A stretch of DNA of 64,000 nt from Chloroflexota bacterium (GTDB lineage Bacteria > Chloroflexota > Dehalococcoidia > GIF9 > UBA5629). Shown here one piece after another: positions 19,223 through 28,098 of the stretch. A program made the position numbers and the translations under genes. Every line of letters begins with the position of its first letter. The stretch's first letter is position 1. The stretch lies in the NCBI GenBank assembly GCA_016865855.1, contig VGNX01000004.1, positions 18,890 to 82,889 on the forward strand, given 5' to 3'. Below the pieces are notes generated by a model that saw nothing but the letters and a program-made list of their open reading frames with translations, searched no databases and was not told the origin of the DNA.

Positions 19223-19894
19223 TTACTTCGGTGCGCAATTCTGGCTGGAGAAACAGTTGTCCTGCAGAGCCCAAGTGAGTGCGCAGCATTCGGTGTGCGT
19301 GGAGCCGGTAATTCCCCAGTTGCCACCTTTGTTGCCACCATAGCAGTCGCTGGTTCCGAAGTGGTTGAGGTGATTATCGTTGATTCTTGGATGAGTACCG
19401 ATGGTAGCAGCAGCCCAACTCTTGTTGGCGAAGGCGAGGCTTTTTCCCCAGCAGCAGCAACAACTCGCTTGTTTATATGTCGGCTGGGCCGGGCATTCAA
19501 TGCTCTCCTGACCTGTGGCTGGACATGCTTCTGCAGCCAAGGAAGCTTCACATGCTACCGGATCGTCGCAGGTGGCAAGGGCACCCGGGTCTTCAGTTCG
19601 ACAAGCGGGACAACCACCAAGGCAGCTGTTTGGATCCCGCGGGCAGTTTACACCGAAAAAGTTGTTGCACCAGCCGGTAGGACCACACAGGCCTGACAGC
19701 CGTGACATGGCCTGGATTGGAGTCCTTCCCCAGTTCTGTAGGTAGAGATGCCAGGAGTTCGGATTGTCCTGCCATTTTACCTTATCCCAGGCACAGTTGG
19801 CCAGACCAGCGTAAGTATCCTCGGCAAACGCGGCGGCTGGCATCACCAGGGCTACTGTCAGCACCAAAGCAAACAAAATACCGACGATTTTCAA
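19223..19894 (-). CDS. Secreted cysteine-rich protein of unknown function
   Basis: The 223-residue protein has a clear Sec signal peptide (MKIVGILFALVLTVALVMP, cleavage likely after AAAFA near residue 24). The mature part contains 20 cysteines, including a run of four (ASCCCCWGK) and a pair (ECC). It is also rich in Trp, Asn and Gly. There is no c-type heme motif (CxxCH) and no familiar domain. The start is TTG, chosen because GGAGGT lies about 7 bases before it and it begins the signal peptide. The gene is monocistronic with its own terminator-like hairpin. It may be a disulfide-stabilised surface or metal-binding protein. Confidence 0.8.
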   Translation of the reverse strand: MKIVGILFALVLTVALVMPAAAFAEDTYAGLANCAWDKVKWQDNPNSWHLYLQNWGRTPIQAMSRLSGLCGPTGWCNNFFGVNCPRDPNSCLGGCPACRTEDPGALATCDDPVACEASLAAEACPATGQESIECPAQPTYKQASCCCCWGKSLAFANKSWAAATIGTHPRINDNHLNHFGTSDCYGGNKGGNWGITGSTHTECCALTWALQDNCFSSQNCAPK

Positions 19895-20104
19895 GTTATT
19901 ACCTCCATTCTAAGTTTTGCTTCTAAAAGGTTCGACCACCCTTTACCAAACGATTTTACAGGGTCAAAACGCTTTTGTCAATAGGTCTACGGGGTCTTGA
20001 AAATCATTTTTGCAAAATATACAATTACAGTTTGCTGCAGTTGATTCTCCAGCAGATTGGAGGTGAGAACTTCGTTAATTAAAATCTAAAGGAGGGACGG
20101 TGAT

Positions 20105-20482
20105 TTGAATGCTCTCGGAAGACACTTACTACTAGAACTGAAAAATTGTAATCTGGAGGTGCTTAATGACTTAGATTTTCTTAAACGTTGTCTTCATGAT
20201 GCCGCTGAGCAAATTGGAGCTACCGTAGTTAATGAATGTTTCTATGAATTTAGCCCTCACGGCATAAGCGGCGTGTTAGTTATCTCTGAATCTCATCTGT
20301 GCATTCATACTTGGCCGGAATATGGTTATGCCGCTGTAGATATATTTACTTGCGGGGATTCTGTTAGGCCTGAGCTAGCTGTCAAACCACTTGTGGAAAA
20401 GCTGGGGTCGAAGAATCCCTCTTTTATTGAGTTGAAAAGGGGTATCTTACAAAATAATCGAGTTGGCTGTGAGCTGAAATGA
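20105..20482 (+). CDS. speD: S-adenosylmethionine decarboxylase proenzyme
   Basis: This 125-residue class 1B (SpeH-type) enzyme makes decarboxylated SAM for polyamine synthesis. It is cleaved to form a pyruvoyl group: Ser63 in SESHLCIH is the cleavage/pyruvoyl residue, and His68 and Cys83 are the known processing and proton-donor residues. All three fall at the same numbers as in the Thermotoga enzyme. It starts at TTG after a GGAGGG ribosome site. It overlaps speE by 4 bases (ATGA). Together they convert putrescine to spermidine. Confidence 0.95.
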   Translation: MNALGRHLLLELKNCNLEVLNDLDFLKRCLHDAAEQIGATVVNECFYEFSPHGISGVLVISESHLCIHTWPEYGYAAVDIFTCGDSVRPELAVKPLVEKLGSKNPSFIELKRGILQNNRVGCELK

Positions 20483-21405
20483 ACGACCCAGATAATCCTG
20501 ACAAACGTGAATGGCTATATGACGAGGTCAGTCCTGATCTTGCCCAGCTCCATAGGATTAAGAAGGTAATATATTCAGGGCGAACCGAATTCCAGTCAGT
20601 TGATATCGTTGATACTGGGAGCTTCGGCATTTGTCTCGTGCTGGATGGTAAGATTCAGTCCAGCGAGCGGGATGAATTCATCTATCACGAAGCCCTGGTT
20701 CATCCGGCGATGCTCAGTCACGCGTGTCCTGAGACGGTCTTTATTGCTGGTGGTGGTGAGGGAGCTACTCTGCGCGAGGTGCTGGCTCATAAGACGGTAA
20801 AAAGAGTAGTCATGGTGGATATTGACAGGCAGGTTATAGACATCTGCCGCCGTTATCTTTCTTTATTTCATCAGAGCTCTTTTGATGATTCTCGTTTGGA
20901 GCTTTGTTTCGCAGATGCCCGGAGGTACTTACAGGAGACTAATGATAGATTCGATGTTGTCATAATCGACCTGGTTGAGCCCCTGGAAGAGGGGCCAGCT
21001 TGTTTATTATATACTCAGGAGTTTTATCAGCTAGTTAAAGAAAGGCTGAATCCAGGTGGTATCATGTCTGTCCAGTCTGGAGCTTCTGGCTGGACTAACT
21101 TACAAAATTTCGCCGAAATCATCAACACTTTGGAAAGTGTTTTTGCTATAGTCTGTCCGTATCAAGCTTATGTTCCTTCCTTCGTTGACCTGTGGGGGTT
21201 CGCTACAGCGTCACAAAGTATCAATCCCACTGAACTATTATCTGAGGGTGTAGACCGTAGAATTGCGGCTCGACTGTTGAGGAAGCCAAAATCATACGAT
21301 GGTCTGACTCATCAGTCGTTATTCACCCTGCCCAAGCACATCCGCCATCAGTTAGCCATTACAAAAAGAATCATTACCGACAAGAAACCCATTGTTGGCC
21401 ATTAA
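20479..21405 (+). CDS. speE: Spermidine synthase
   Basis: This 308-residue aminopropyltransferase has the N-terminal beta domain and the Rossmann SAM-type core. The core shows GGGEGATLREVLAH near 92, the DID motif (MVDIDRQVIDICR near 113) and a VIIDLVEPLEEGPACLLYTQEFY segment near 155. It transfers the aminopropyl group from decarboxylated SAM to putrescine. In several family members the sequence DLVEP in place of DSTDP marks thermospermine/agmatine-type variants, so the exact acceptor is not certain. It is co-transcribed with speD. Confidence 0.93.
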   Translation: MNDPDNPDKREWLYDEVSPDLAQLHRIKKVIYSGRTEFQSVDIVDTGSFGICLVLDGKIQSSERDEFIYHEALVHPAMLSHACPETVFIAGGGEGATLREVLAHKTVKRVVMVDIDRQVIDICRRYLSLFHQSSFDDSRLELCFADARRYLQETNDRFDVVIIDLVEPLEEGPACLLYTQEFYQLVKERLNPGGIMSVQSGASGWTNLQNFAEIINTLESVFAIVCPYQAYVPSFVDLWGFATASQSINPTELLSEGVDRRIAARLLRKPKSYDGLTHQSLFTLPKHIRHQLAITKRIITDKKPIVGH

Positions 21406-21416
21406 GGTTGTGACGG

Positions 21417-21435
21417 GGCCTGTACATCTCAGGCC
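21417..21435. terminator. Weak hairpin between convergent genes
   Basis: GGCCTG-tacatct-CAGGCC is a 6-pair stem between the stop codons of speE and the convergent acyl-CoA synthetase gene. There is no proper T-run on either side, so termination is uncertain. Confidence 0.35.
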
Positions 21436-21437
21436 TG

Positions 21438-22847
21438 TTATTGCTCAAGGCGCGATTTGAACTTGGCGTAACTGGCAGCGATACCGAGAGCTTTGGCCGC
21501 AGTTTCGAGATTGAGGTAAGTCGGTAATCCCAGAGCTTCTAGCTGGCGTGTCAACTCTTCTTTAGCGGACAATTTTGGCCCGTAAATCCAGATCGCCATC
21601 GGTTTTGAGCCCTGTTGCTTTAGCCGGCGAAACGCATCTGATGTGTCTAATGCGTCAGCAGCTAAGGCGGCCCAAAGGACGATGATTGCGCAGTCTACGC
21701 TGTCATCGGCTAGCACTGTGGCTATCACCGATTCAAGCGCCTGGGGGAAGTCACTAATGAAAGGTGCCACCTGACCGATATCAACAGGGTTGCTGACCAG
21801 TCTGGGAGATATTTTGGCTAGCCTATCAATCGTGGCTGAAGATAGCTGAGCAATGACCAGTCCGTTCTCCATGGCGGCATCGATTGCCATTATACCGGCT
21901 GCACCGGATACGGTGACAATAGCAAGTCGATTGCCTGTGGGCAATGGTTGGGAGGCGAAGACCTTTGGTATGTCCAGAAATTCTTGCCAAGTGTTGAGTC
22001 GAACAATCCCCGCCTGTGTAAAAGCACTATCGTAAATTTGGTCAGTTCCCGCTAGCGAGCCGGTATGGGAGGCCACAGCTTTGGCAGCCGCTTGGCTTCG
22101 ACCTGGTTTAAGAATCAGTACTGGTTTGTCTACAACTATCCTGCGGGCTATATCTATAAATTGCCGGCTATCCTTTATATCTTCTAAGTGCATGGCGATG
22201 ACCCTTGTCTCTGGGTCTACCGCCAGATACTCAAGGAGGTCAATTTCATTGACATCGCATTTATTGCCGAAGTCACATATCTTGCTGATAGGATAGCCGT
22301 AGTCTTCAAGGGGCAATGCCTGGGCACCGACAATGCCAGTCTGGGAAGCATAAGCTACAGATCCTCTCTGGATTTTGTTGTAGCCTGTAAAATAAGGGGT
22401 GGTCACCAGGCAATTAGCGGTGTTGGTGATGCCTATTGTATTCGGTCCGATAATGCGAAGCCCAGCATTGCGGGCAATATTCATGACATGCTGCTGGAGT
22501 TTAGCTCCTTCCCTGTTTGTCTCGGCAAAGCCATCGGATACAATGATGGCCGCTTTTATCCCCTTTTGGGCGCATTGCTCGATAACAGTTGGCACTACTT
22601 GTGACGGCGTAATGACAATGACCAGGTCTATGCTGTCAGCCACATGGTTGATCGTAGGATAGACTGGCATGCCTAAAACTTCGCTGTAGTATGGGTTGAC
22701 GGGATAAATATGGCCTGAGAACCTGAAGTTAAGCAGGTTCTTGATCACCCCGTAGCCGCCTGACCACTCCTCCTTGAACGACCCGATTACGGCAACATTG
22801 CGAGCTTCGAAAAATGTCGCCAGGTTACCTTTTGTCTTCAATTCCAT
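21438..22847 (-). CDS. Acyl-CoA synthetase (NDP-forming), alpha-type subunit
   Basis: The 469-residue protein has the CoA-binding domain (FFEARNVAVIGSF near 13, then PVNPYYSEVLGMPVYPTI), succinyl-CoA-ligase-like domains and the SHTGSLAGTD motif near 266. This motif carries a conserved histidine of the ADP-forming acetyl-CoA synthetase family. It corresponds to an alpha subunit: the ATP-grasp beta part (normally about 230 residues, fused or adjacent) is missing here and must be encoded elsewhere if the enzyme is active. The reaction would be acyl-CoA + ADP + Pi to acid + ATP. It is the last gene of a run with GNAT, HEAT and PAC2 genes. Substrate unknown. Confidence 0.85.
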   Translation of the reverse strand: MELKTKGNLATFFEARNVAVIGSFKEEWSGGYGVIKNLLNFRFSGHIYPVNPYYSEVLGMPVYPTINHVADSIDLVIVITPSQVVPTVIEQCAQKGIKAAIIVSDGFAETNREGAKLQQHVMNIARNAGLRIIGPNTIGITNTANCLVTTPYFTGYNKIQRGSVAYASQTGIVGAQALPLEDYGYPISKICDFGNKCDVNEIDLLEYLAVDPETRVIAMHLEDIKDSRQFIDIARRIVVDKPVLILKPGRSQAAAKAVASHTGSLAGTDQIYDSAFTQAGIVRLNTWQEFLDIPKVFASQPLPTGNRLAIVTVSGAAGIMAIDAAMENGLVIAQLSSATIDRLAKISPRLVSNPVDIGQVAPFISDFPQALESVIATVLADDSVDCAIIVLWAALAADALDTSDAFRRLKQQGSKPMAIWIYGPKLSAKEELTRQLEALGLPTYLNLETAAKALGIAASYAKFKSRLEQ

Positions 22848-22885
22848 TGTCCAGGTTGCGCTCTATTCTCTTTGAGTTTTAGGTT

Positions 22886-23449
22886 CTACTTCGTTTGCCT
22901 TTCCGGTTCAGCTGGACGGTGGATTTCCATGATTATAAAGGTGTGGTCTCCGCGAGTGAGCTGTCCGCAGGTGGTGAAACCGCATTTTTGGAAGCACTTC
23001 TGCGCCCGAATGTTACAATTTAAGGTCTTGAGGTGGATCCTTCTCAGGTTAGTTTGCGAAAAGATGTGATTAAGTGAGGTGAGTAGGGCATCAGCCCCGT
23101 AACCACGGTTCCAGTAAGCCCGGTCACCAATCATGATGCCTATCTCGGCCTCCTTTTTGGTTTCATCTATATTAAAGTAACTAAAATTGCCAATGTGTCT
23201 GCCGTCCAGAGTTTCAATGGCGAAACGGTAGCTTCGATTTGGGCGGTATAGTTCCTCAACGTAGTTTTCTAAGAATTCTTCAAAAGAACATAATATGGGA
23301 GTAGCAGCATCGAGACGGCATAGCTCAGCATCTCGCCGCCAGCTATAGTCATTGGCAGCGTCCTGTAAACGCTTTGGACGTAGCTTAACTTTGCTGCCAG
23401 TTAACAGTGGTGGCCTGGTTGGGGCTGAAAAAATAGAGGGTCTTCGCAA
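22886..23449 (-). CDS. GNAT-family N-acetyltransferase (RimJ/RimL-like)
   Basis: This 187-residue GNAT protein has the acetyl-CoA-binding region IGIMIGDRAYWNRGYGADALLTSLNHI near 125 and a C-terminal CQKCGF-like beta strand. It resembles RimJ/RimL and ribosomal-protein acetyltransferases; the acceptor is unknown. The TTG start at 23449 is supported by GGAGGAG eight bases upstream. This places the start inside the HEAT gene, with a 49-base overlap in another frame. It is followed 38 bases later by the NDP-forming acyl-CoA synthetase. The combination recalls Pat-type protein acetyltransferases, where these two domains are fused, but here they are separate genes. Confidence 0.85.
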   Translation of the reverse strand: MRRPSIFSAPTRPPLLTGSKVKLRPKRLQDAANDYSWRRDAELCRLDAATPILCSFEEFLENYVEELYRPNRSYRFAIETLDGRHIGNFSYFNIDETKKEAEIGIMIGDRAYWNRGYGADALLTSLNHIFSQTNLRRIHLKTLNCNIRAQKCFQKCGFTTCGQLTRGDHTFIIMEIHRPAEPERQTK

Positions 23450-24351
23450 AAGTGTATCTCCTCCAAGGCTGATTTGGCTGCCTGACAGATTCTGGGTTGA
23501 GGATTTTTCGCCAGCTTGTTCAAGGCTTGTTTAGCTTGCTCGCCACCTATTTGACCTAATGCCTTTATAGCTGCCTCTTGAACCTGGCAGTCTTCGTCTT
23601 TAATCAACTTTAGGAGGTGAAGCACAGCCTCTTCAGCACCAAGTTCGCCGCAGGCATTAGCAGCCTCGTAACGTATCTCAGCTTCATTACTGTTTAACTC
23701 AGTCATTAAAGTAGTCAGCCATGCGGAATCGCAATTGCGCCCCATGGCATATATTGCGCTAGCTTTGAGCTTAACATCATCGGTATGATAGGCTTGCTCT
23801 ATAAGTTCTTTAACTCGTGGCGAACTGAACGGAGAAACAGCCTCTAAAGCTCGACGCTTCACTCCGGCAGTTTCCACCTTGTTTTCCAAGACCTCTAACA
23901 AAGCAGTGTATATCTTGTCTTTGTAGTGAGTGGGAAGCTTGCCTAGTTCGACTAGAAGGGCAAATTTGCCTAGGGCTATGGCTGCTGCTGCCCGCACTTT
24001 AGCAGAATTGTCTTCTTTCAAAGCCCGCAGTAGCGGGGTGATGAGAAGGTAGTTTTCTTCTCCGTCTAAACCAGCGATGGCTTGGGTTCTAATGGTTTCG
24101 TCCGGGTCGCTGAGGCAGAAAACGAAGACGCCACTGAAATCGAGCCTAAAGTCAACCTCGCTGAGGTGAACAAGCTGAGAGATGACCTGATGCCGTCGTT
24201 CTGCATCTGCATTTGCCCAGATTTCTTCCAGGAACTTGAGCTCTTCGCTACCGAGGTCGGACAAATAGACCAGTTTAGAGCTAGCTACAGGCTTGCTTGA
24301 ATCAGATATTTCCGCGATATGCTGCATTCGGGGGGATAATTCTGCTGCCAT
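23401..24351 (-). CDS. HEAT-repeat protein
   Basis: This 316-residue all-helical protein is built of HEAT/PBS-lyase-type repeats from about 60 to 300 (for example IRTQAIAGLDGEE, KVRAAAAIALGKF, EIRYEAANACGELG, QVQEAAIKALGQIGG). Such proteins act as scaffolds or bind partner proteins. There is no lyase signature beyond the repeats and no membrane segment. It begins immediately after the stop of the PAC2 gene (no gap), so the genes are tightly coupled. Function unknown. Confidence 0.85.
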   Translation of the reverse strand: MAAELSPRMQHIAEISDSSKPVASSKLVYLSDLGSEELKFLEEIWANADAERRHQVISQLVHLSEVDFRLDFSGVFVFCLSDPDETIRTQAIAGLDGEENYLLITPLLRALKEDNSAKVRAAAAIALGKFALLVELGKLPTHYKDKIYTALLEVLENKVETAGVKRRALEAVSPFSSPRVKELIEQAYHTDDVKLKASAIYAMGRNCDSAWLTTLMTELNSNEAEIRYEAANACGELGAEEAVLHLLKLIKDEDCQVQEAAIKALGQIGGEQAKQALNKLAKNPQPRICQAAKSALEEIHFCEDPLFFQPQPGHHC

Positions 24352-25167
24352 CTATTCGTTTTCCTCTTCGTCTCCGTCCTCGTCTTCCAATTCCTCTTCT
24401 TCTGGTGGCCACACAGGTTTGGTGTAACGGTCAATGAACTCACCCATAGCTTCAGCGGCTAGTTTCTTCATTTCCTCGTCTGATTCCTTGGCCAGTTTGG
24501 CAAGTTCGGATAGATTGATGTTAATGTCTAGCATCTTGGTCAGTATGTCAAGTACTACCAGAGAGGCTTTTGGATTGGGTATTCGAGTAGTGTACATAGG
24601 TACCTCGCCCAACAGGCAGATACCTTCAAAACCCATCTCTTTGGCTACCCCCAGAAACAAGCCATTAAGTCCAGCAATTTGAATGTCGCCGCGAAGAATG
24701 ACGTCATATTTTCTTAATACCTCGAGGAGTTTTTGGTTTGTGGCAGCCCCCCAGACCTTTGGTTTTTCAGTGTGGTGAATTCGGGCAATGGCTGCAGCAC
24801 AGGTATATACCCTTTTGACTTTGAGTTTTTGACTCACGTCTAGAACACAGCTAGCCAACTCGTAGCCTTTGAAGCTGGGTTGCTCATCGCTGATAAACAA
24901 GACTAGATCTCTGCCGGAGGTGGGATTGTGCCAATGATAGAATTTACTTTCCGGGAATTGAGGCGCTTCTATTATGTTGCCTTTGACCATAATGCCGATA
25001 GGGTCGAAGAAATCGAAGGGCTCGATTTCTCCAATCTCCTCAGCATTCAGCTTGTCCTTAATATACTTGGCAACTATAAGTGCCACGTTCCCAATCCCGG
25101 GCCAAGCTGCAATCAGGTCACATGCCTTAAGACGTGGTTCTTTGTAAAACTTGACTGCGCTTTTCAT
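24352..25167 (-). CDS. PAC2-family protein (proteasome-assembly-chaperone-like, ATP-grasp superfamily)
   Basis: The 271-residue PAC2 (DUF75) protein has the AAWPGIGNVALIVAKYI start and the CAAAIARIHHTEKP and GLNGLFLGVAKEMGFEGICLLGE segments. It ends in a strongly acidic tail (about 250-271, nearly all Glu/Asp). PAC2 homologs in archaea and actinobacteria are linked to proteasome assembly, but in bacteria without proteasomes the role is unknown. It is first gene of the PAC2-HEAT-GNAT-acyl-CoA synthetase run. No proteasome genes are in this window. Confidence 0.85.
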   Translation of the reverse strand: MKSAVKFYKEPRLKACDLIAAWPGIGNVALIVAKYIKDKLNAEEIGEIEPFDFFDPIGIMVKGNIIEAPQFPESKFYHWHNPTSGRDLVLFISDEQPSFKGYELASCVLDVSQKLKVKRVYTCAAAIARIHHTEKPKVWGAATNQKLLEVLRKYDVILRGDIQIAGLNGLFLGVAKEMGFEGICLLGEVPMYTTRIPNPKASLVVLDILTKMLDININLSELAKLAKESDEEMKKLAAEAMGEFIDRYTKPVWPPEEEELEDEDGDEEENE

Positions 25168-25229
25168 ATACCTACCTCCGCAAGGTTCTAGAATTGCTAC
25201 CCTGCTTTTGTGGCTACAGTCTTCAATTT

Positions 25230-25288
25230 TGTAGGGACAGACCTTCAGGTCTGTCCGCTTCGGACAGGTCTAAAGACCTGTCCCTACA
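25230..25288. repeat. Palindromic repeat, third type (TGTAGGGACAG...)
   Basis: TGTAGGGACAGACCTTCAGG at the left mirrors CCTAAAGACCTGTCCCTACA at the right, with internal palindromes GACAGACC...GGTCTGTC and GGACAGGTC...GACCTGTCC. It shares the TGTAG/CTACA ends with family A but has a different core. It lies between the tldD-pmbA and PAC2 transcripts. Confidence 0.75.
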
Positions 25289-25314
25289 TTTCTTGTCCAG
25301 TAAAGTTCTGATTG

Positions 25315-26619
25315 TTACCCTGCCTTTGAGGCTACTGACAAGCTAGAGCAGTAGAGGCAGGGGGTCAATAGAAAACCTTCGACCCACCTTGTGTCATTCC
25401 CTATTGCTTCAAGCTGTTTTAAAACCTGATACACATTGCCGGCGACCATGGTGTCTTTTACTCTGCCTGTTATTTCCCCGTTTTCTATCTTATAGCCCAG
25501 CAAAACATTGCCGCTAAAGTCCCCGTTTAGTATGTTTCCCTGCTCAGCGCCTATTAGTAACTCTACCGCCAAACCCTCCTTTATATCTCTTACCATATCC
25601 CAGAAGGAAGCATCACCTTTACCTATAACCAAGGAGCTTGGCGAAGGTGTCGGCAAACCACCATGGCGGCTGCCATTTCCGGTGCTTTGTGTATTAGCCA
25701 GGGCTGCTGTCTGCAAATCGTAGATGAAATGTGACACCACCCCTTGGTCAACAAGCGGTATTCGCTGGCTTGGCACACCCTCATCGTCGCAAGGATAACT
25801 GGCTACCTGGTAGGGTAAGGTAGCATCATCCCACAAGGAGAAATTTTTGTCAAAAACTTGCTCTCCCAGTTTGTCCTTTAGTGGTGAAGCTCTGTCAAAA
25901 ACCAATTTACCATTGAAAGCTGACACTAAGGGGGCGATCAGGGAGCTAGCTACGCCATGTGGTGTAAAAATCACCGGCATTGACTTGGTTGATATACTGA
26001 CATTTCTCTTGGCTAGCTCTAGCTGCTTGATTACCTCTTCAGCTATCGGTCTGAAATCAAGAATTGGGTGACACGAACTATGGCTATCACCAACGAAGAG
26101 CATATCCTCGTCCTTAATAAGGACACCTTCAAAGCTCAGACTGAAGAAGCTCTTGTTGTAGCTGGTCTCGCCACCTTCGGAGTTGATGATATGGACTGAA
26201 GCAATTCCTCTAGTTATTGATGATTCGCATAGAATGTCTGAAGTATGTTGTTTTATTGTGGCGATAATTTGTTCTCCGAGCTCGACCATATCATCGATAG
26301 TTACCGCGCCTATCTGTAAATCAAAGGTATCTATCTTGGGATAAGCCTTTGGGTTGGGAAAGTTGAATTTGGCAGGCATGCCAAATTGACATGTCTCCAC
26401 TGCCATTTCAACCAGCGTCCTTGACTCGATAAAGCCACTAGCCTGAGCGAAGCCGACCTTTCCGCCTTTGATGAGTCTTAGAGCAGTCCTGGTACTTTCC
26501 TTGTCCTGGATTTGCTTTAGCCGATTAGCTTCGAAATGAATAGGAGTCACTTTAGTGGAGATTTGAAACACCTCAGCCTGTTCAGCTACTTTTTTGGCCT
26601 GTGACAGAATGTCTTCCAT
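25315..26619 (-). CDS. pmbA: TldD/PmbA-family metalloprotease subunit (PmbA/TldE-like)
   Basis: The 434-residue protein belongs to the TldD/PmbA (peptidase U62) family, TldE branch. It lacks the HExxxH zinc motif carried by its partner and has the conserved C-terminal GNGSRHGGLPTPSPSSLVI segment near 345. TldD-TldE heterodimers degrade unfolded peptides and process some ribosomally made peptides. It overlaps tldD at the stop/start junction (TAATG). No precursor-peptide gene is visible nearby, so a housekeeping role is more likely. Confidence 0.88.
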   Translation of the reverse strand: MEDILSQAKKVAEQAEVFQISTKVTPIHFEANRLKQIQDKESTRTALRLIKGGKVGFAQASGFIESRTLVEMAVETCQFGMPAKFNFPNPKAYPKIDTFDLQIGAVTIDDMVELGEQIIATIKQHTSDILCESSITRGIASVHIINSEGGETSYNKSFFSLSFEGVLIKDEDMLFVGDSHSSCHPILDFRPIAEEVIKQLELAKRNVSISTKSMPVIFTPHGVASSLIAPLVSAFNGKLVFDRASPLKDKLGEQVFDKNFSLWDDATLPYQVASYPCDDEGVPSQRIPLVDQGVVSHFIYDLQTAALANTQSTGNGSRHGGLPTPSPSSLVIGKGDASFWDMVRDIKEGLAVELLIGAEQGNILNGDFSGNVLLGYKIENGEITGRVKDTMVAGNVYQVLKQLEAIGNDTRWVEGFLLTPCLYCSSLSVASKAG

Positions 26620-27977
26620 TAACTACCCCCGACCAGACAACGGCGGATTCTTATGTGAGGGCTGCCATTGGAAACAGGTAAAGGTGACTGTTCGCGTTTG
26701 CCGCAGCCACCACCCTGATTCATCTGCAGGTCATTGCCGATGGCATCTATGTTGCCCAGAGTGACGAAGATATTGCCGCTGAGCATTACCGGGTGAAGTA
26801 ACTCTGCTATCTTGCCATTGCGAATCATATAAGCTTCGGCGGCAGAGAAAGTAAACATCTCCAGGCTGGTTGTACCTCCGTACCAGTCCTTGGCATAGAT
26901 ACCTTCTTTGATGTCGCTGATAATATCTTCAAAAGGTAGTGTTCCGAGTTCAATATAGGTATTGGTCATTCTGACTATCGGTGGGAAAAGATAGTTAATT
27001 GCCCGGGCATTGCCCGTGGTTTTTTCTCCCATTTTGGCAGCCGTTTCTCGGGAGTGGAGCCTACCTTCGAGGATACCTTCTCTGATGAGATATGTCTTTG
27101 TTGCTAGGATGCCTTCATCGTCGTATTTATAGCTGCCCCGCAGTCCGGGAACAGCAGCACCATCAACAATATTTAGGTGCTTGTCGCCAAATTTTCGGCC
27201 AAGGACCATGATGTCTTGTAGTCGCTTGTTTTCGTAGACGTGGTCTGCCTCGGACAAATGTCCGAAGGCTTCGTGGGCGAATACGCCAGCCAGAACGGGA
27301 TCCAGGACTACAGTATATTCGCCTCCCTTGGCCTGAGGTGCTGAAAGAAGCCTTATTGCCCGCCGTGCCATTTGCTTTACCTGCTCTTGCAATCCCTCTA
27401 TAGCTGAAAAATCGCCCTGGCTTCCTAAACTCAGACCAATCTGCTGGACTTGACCGTCTTCTGACGCTATAGCTGCTAGACGCAGGCTGATGTCTATTTT
27501 CGTTTGTTCTATATAAGTGCCTTCAGAGTTGGCAAAGGTTATCTTCCTCTGGCTGTCATTATAGCCGATATTCGATGTTTGAATCTTAGGTGTGCTCAAG
27601 ATGATGTCGTTATACTCATCAAACAATTGCTTTTTCAAGGCCAGCGGAACAGTCATCGGATTCTTCTCTGTTTCGGCAGTTACCACGTTGATTACTGGCT
27701 CTGATTGACTGAACTTGCTAGTTTCCTTGCCGACAAGCCTTGCTTGGTTTATGGCTAACTCTACCTTGTCTCGTAGCTTGTTGACATTATTGAAGCTGAC
27801 AAAGCCCCAGACGCCTTTGACGAGAGCCCGCACGTTCCCCCCTAGGCTGGATGTTCTGCCTATCTCCTCTAACCTATTGCTGCGGTAAATAATACGCGTT
27901 GCCTTGCTTTCCTCAAGCCGAATCTCAACATAATCGGCTTTATGCCCCTTCAAAGAATTAGCAATCTCGTCCTGCAT
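26619..27977 (-). CDS. tldD: TldD-family zinc metalloprotease
   Basis: The ~452-residue protease carries the zinc motif HExxxH in FAHEAFGHLSEADH and the conserved GGTTSLEMFTFSAAEAYMIRNG C-terminal segment. It forms the active heterodimer with the PmbA/TldE protein encoded next. I start it at ATG 27977 (MQDEIANSLKG), which has GAGGG 7 bases upstream. The longer frame begins 21 codons earlier with a sequence not typical of the family. The C-terminal ~25 residues after NQGGGCGKREQSPLPVS look normal for the family. Confidence 0.9.
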   Translation of the reverse strand: MQDEIANSLKGHKADYVEIRLEESKATRIIYRSNRLEEIGRTSSLGGNVRALVKGVWGFVSFNNVNKLRDKVELAINQARLVGKETSKFSQSEPVINVVTAETEKNPMTVPLALKKQLFDEYNDIILSTPKIQTSNIGYNDSQRKITFANSEGTYIEQTKIDISLRLAAIASEDGQVQQIGLSLGSQGDFSAIEGLQEQVKQMARRAIRLLSAPQAKGGEYTVVLDPVLAGVFAHEAFGHLSEADHVYENKRLQDIMVLGRKFGDKHLNIVDGAAVPGLRGSYKYDDEGILATKTYLIREGILEGRLHSRETAAKMGEKTTGNARAINYLFPPIVRMTNTYIELGTLPFEDIISDIKEGIYAKDWYGGTTSLEMFTFSAAEAYMIRNGKIAELLHPVMLSGNIFVTLGNIDAIGNDLQMNQGGGCGKREQSPLPVSNGSPHIRIRRCLVGGS

Positions 27978-28098
27978 CTTGTTGCCCTCTAGAGCCCATG
28001 TATTGTAGCCTGTGGCTGCGGCCAAAGGCAAGCGAAGCAATTCAATCTTGGTAAGATGGTGAAGTTCAACTTAAGAGATTGTTTACGAATGGTAAGCT

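Noticed and set aside
18982..19551. 189-codon minus-strand frame overlapping the cysteine-rich gene
   Set aside because: It overlaps the signal-peptide protein out of frame, lacks a ribosome site and runs through the terminator hairpin.
25315..27977. TldD/PmbA as part of a ribosomal peptide (RiPP) cluster
   Set aside because: No precursor peptide, modification enzyme or exporter lies nearby, so the general proteolytic role is simpler.
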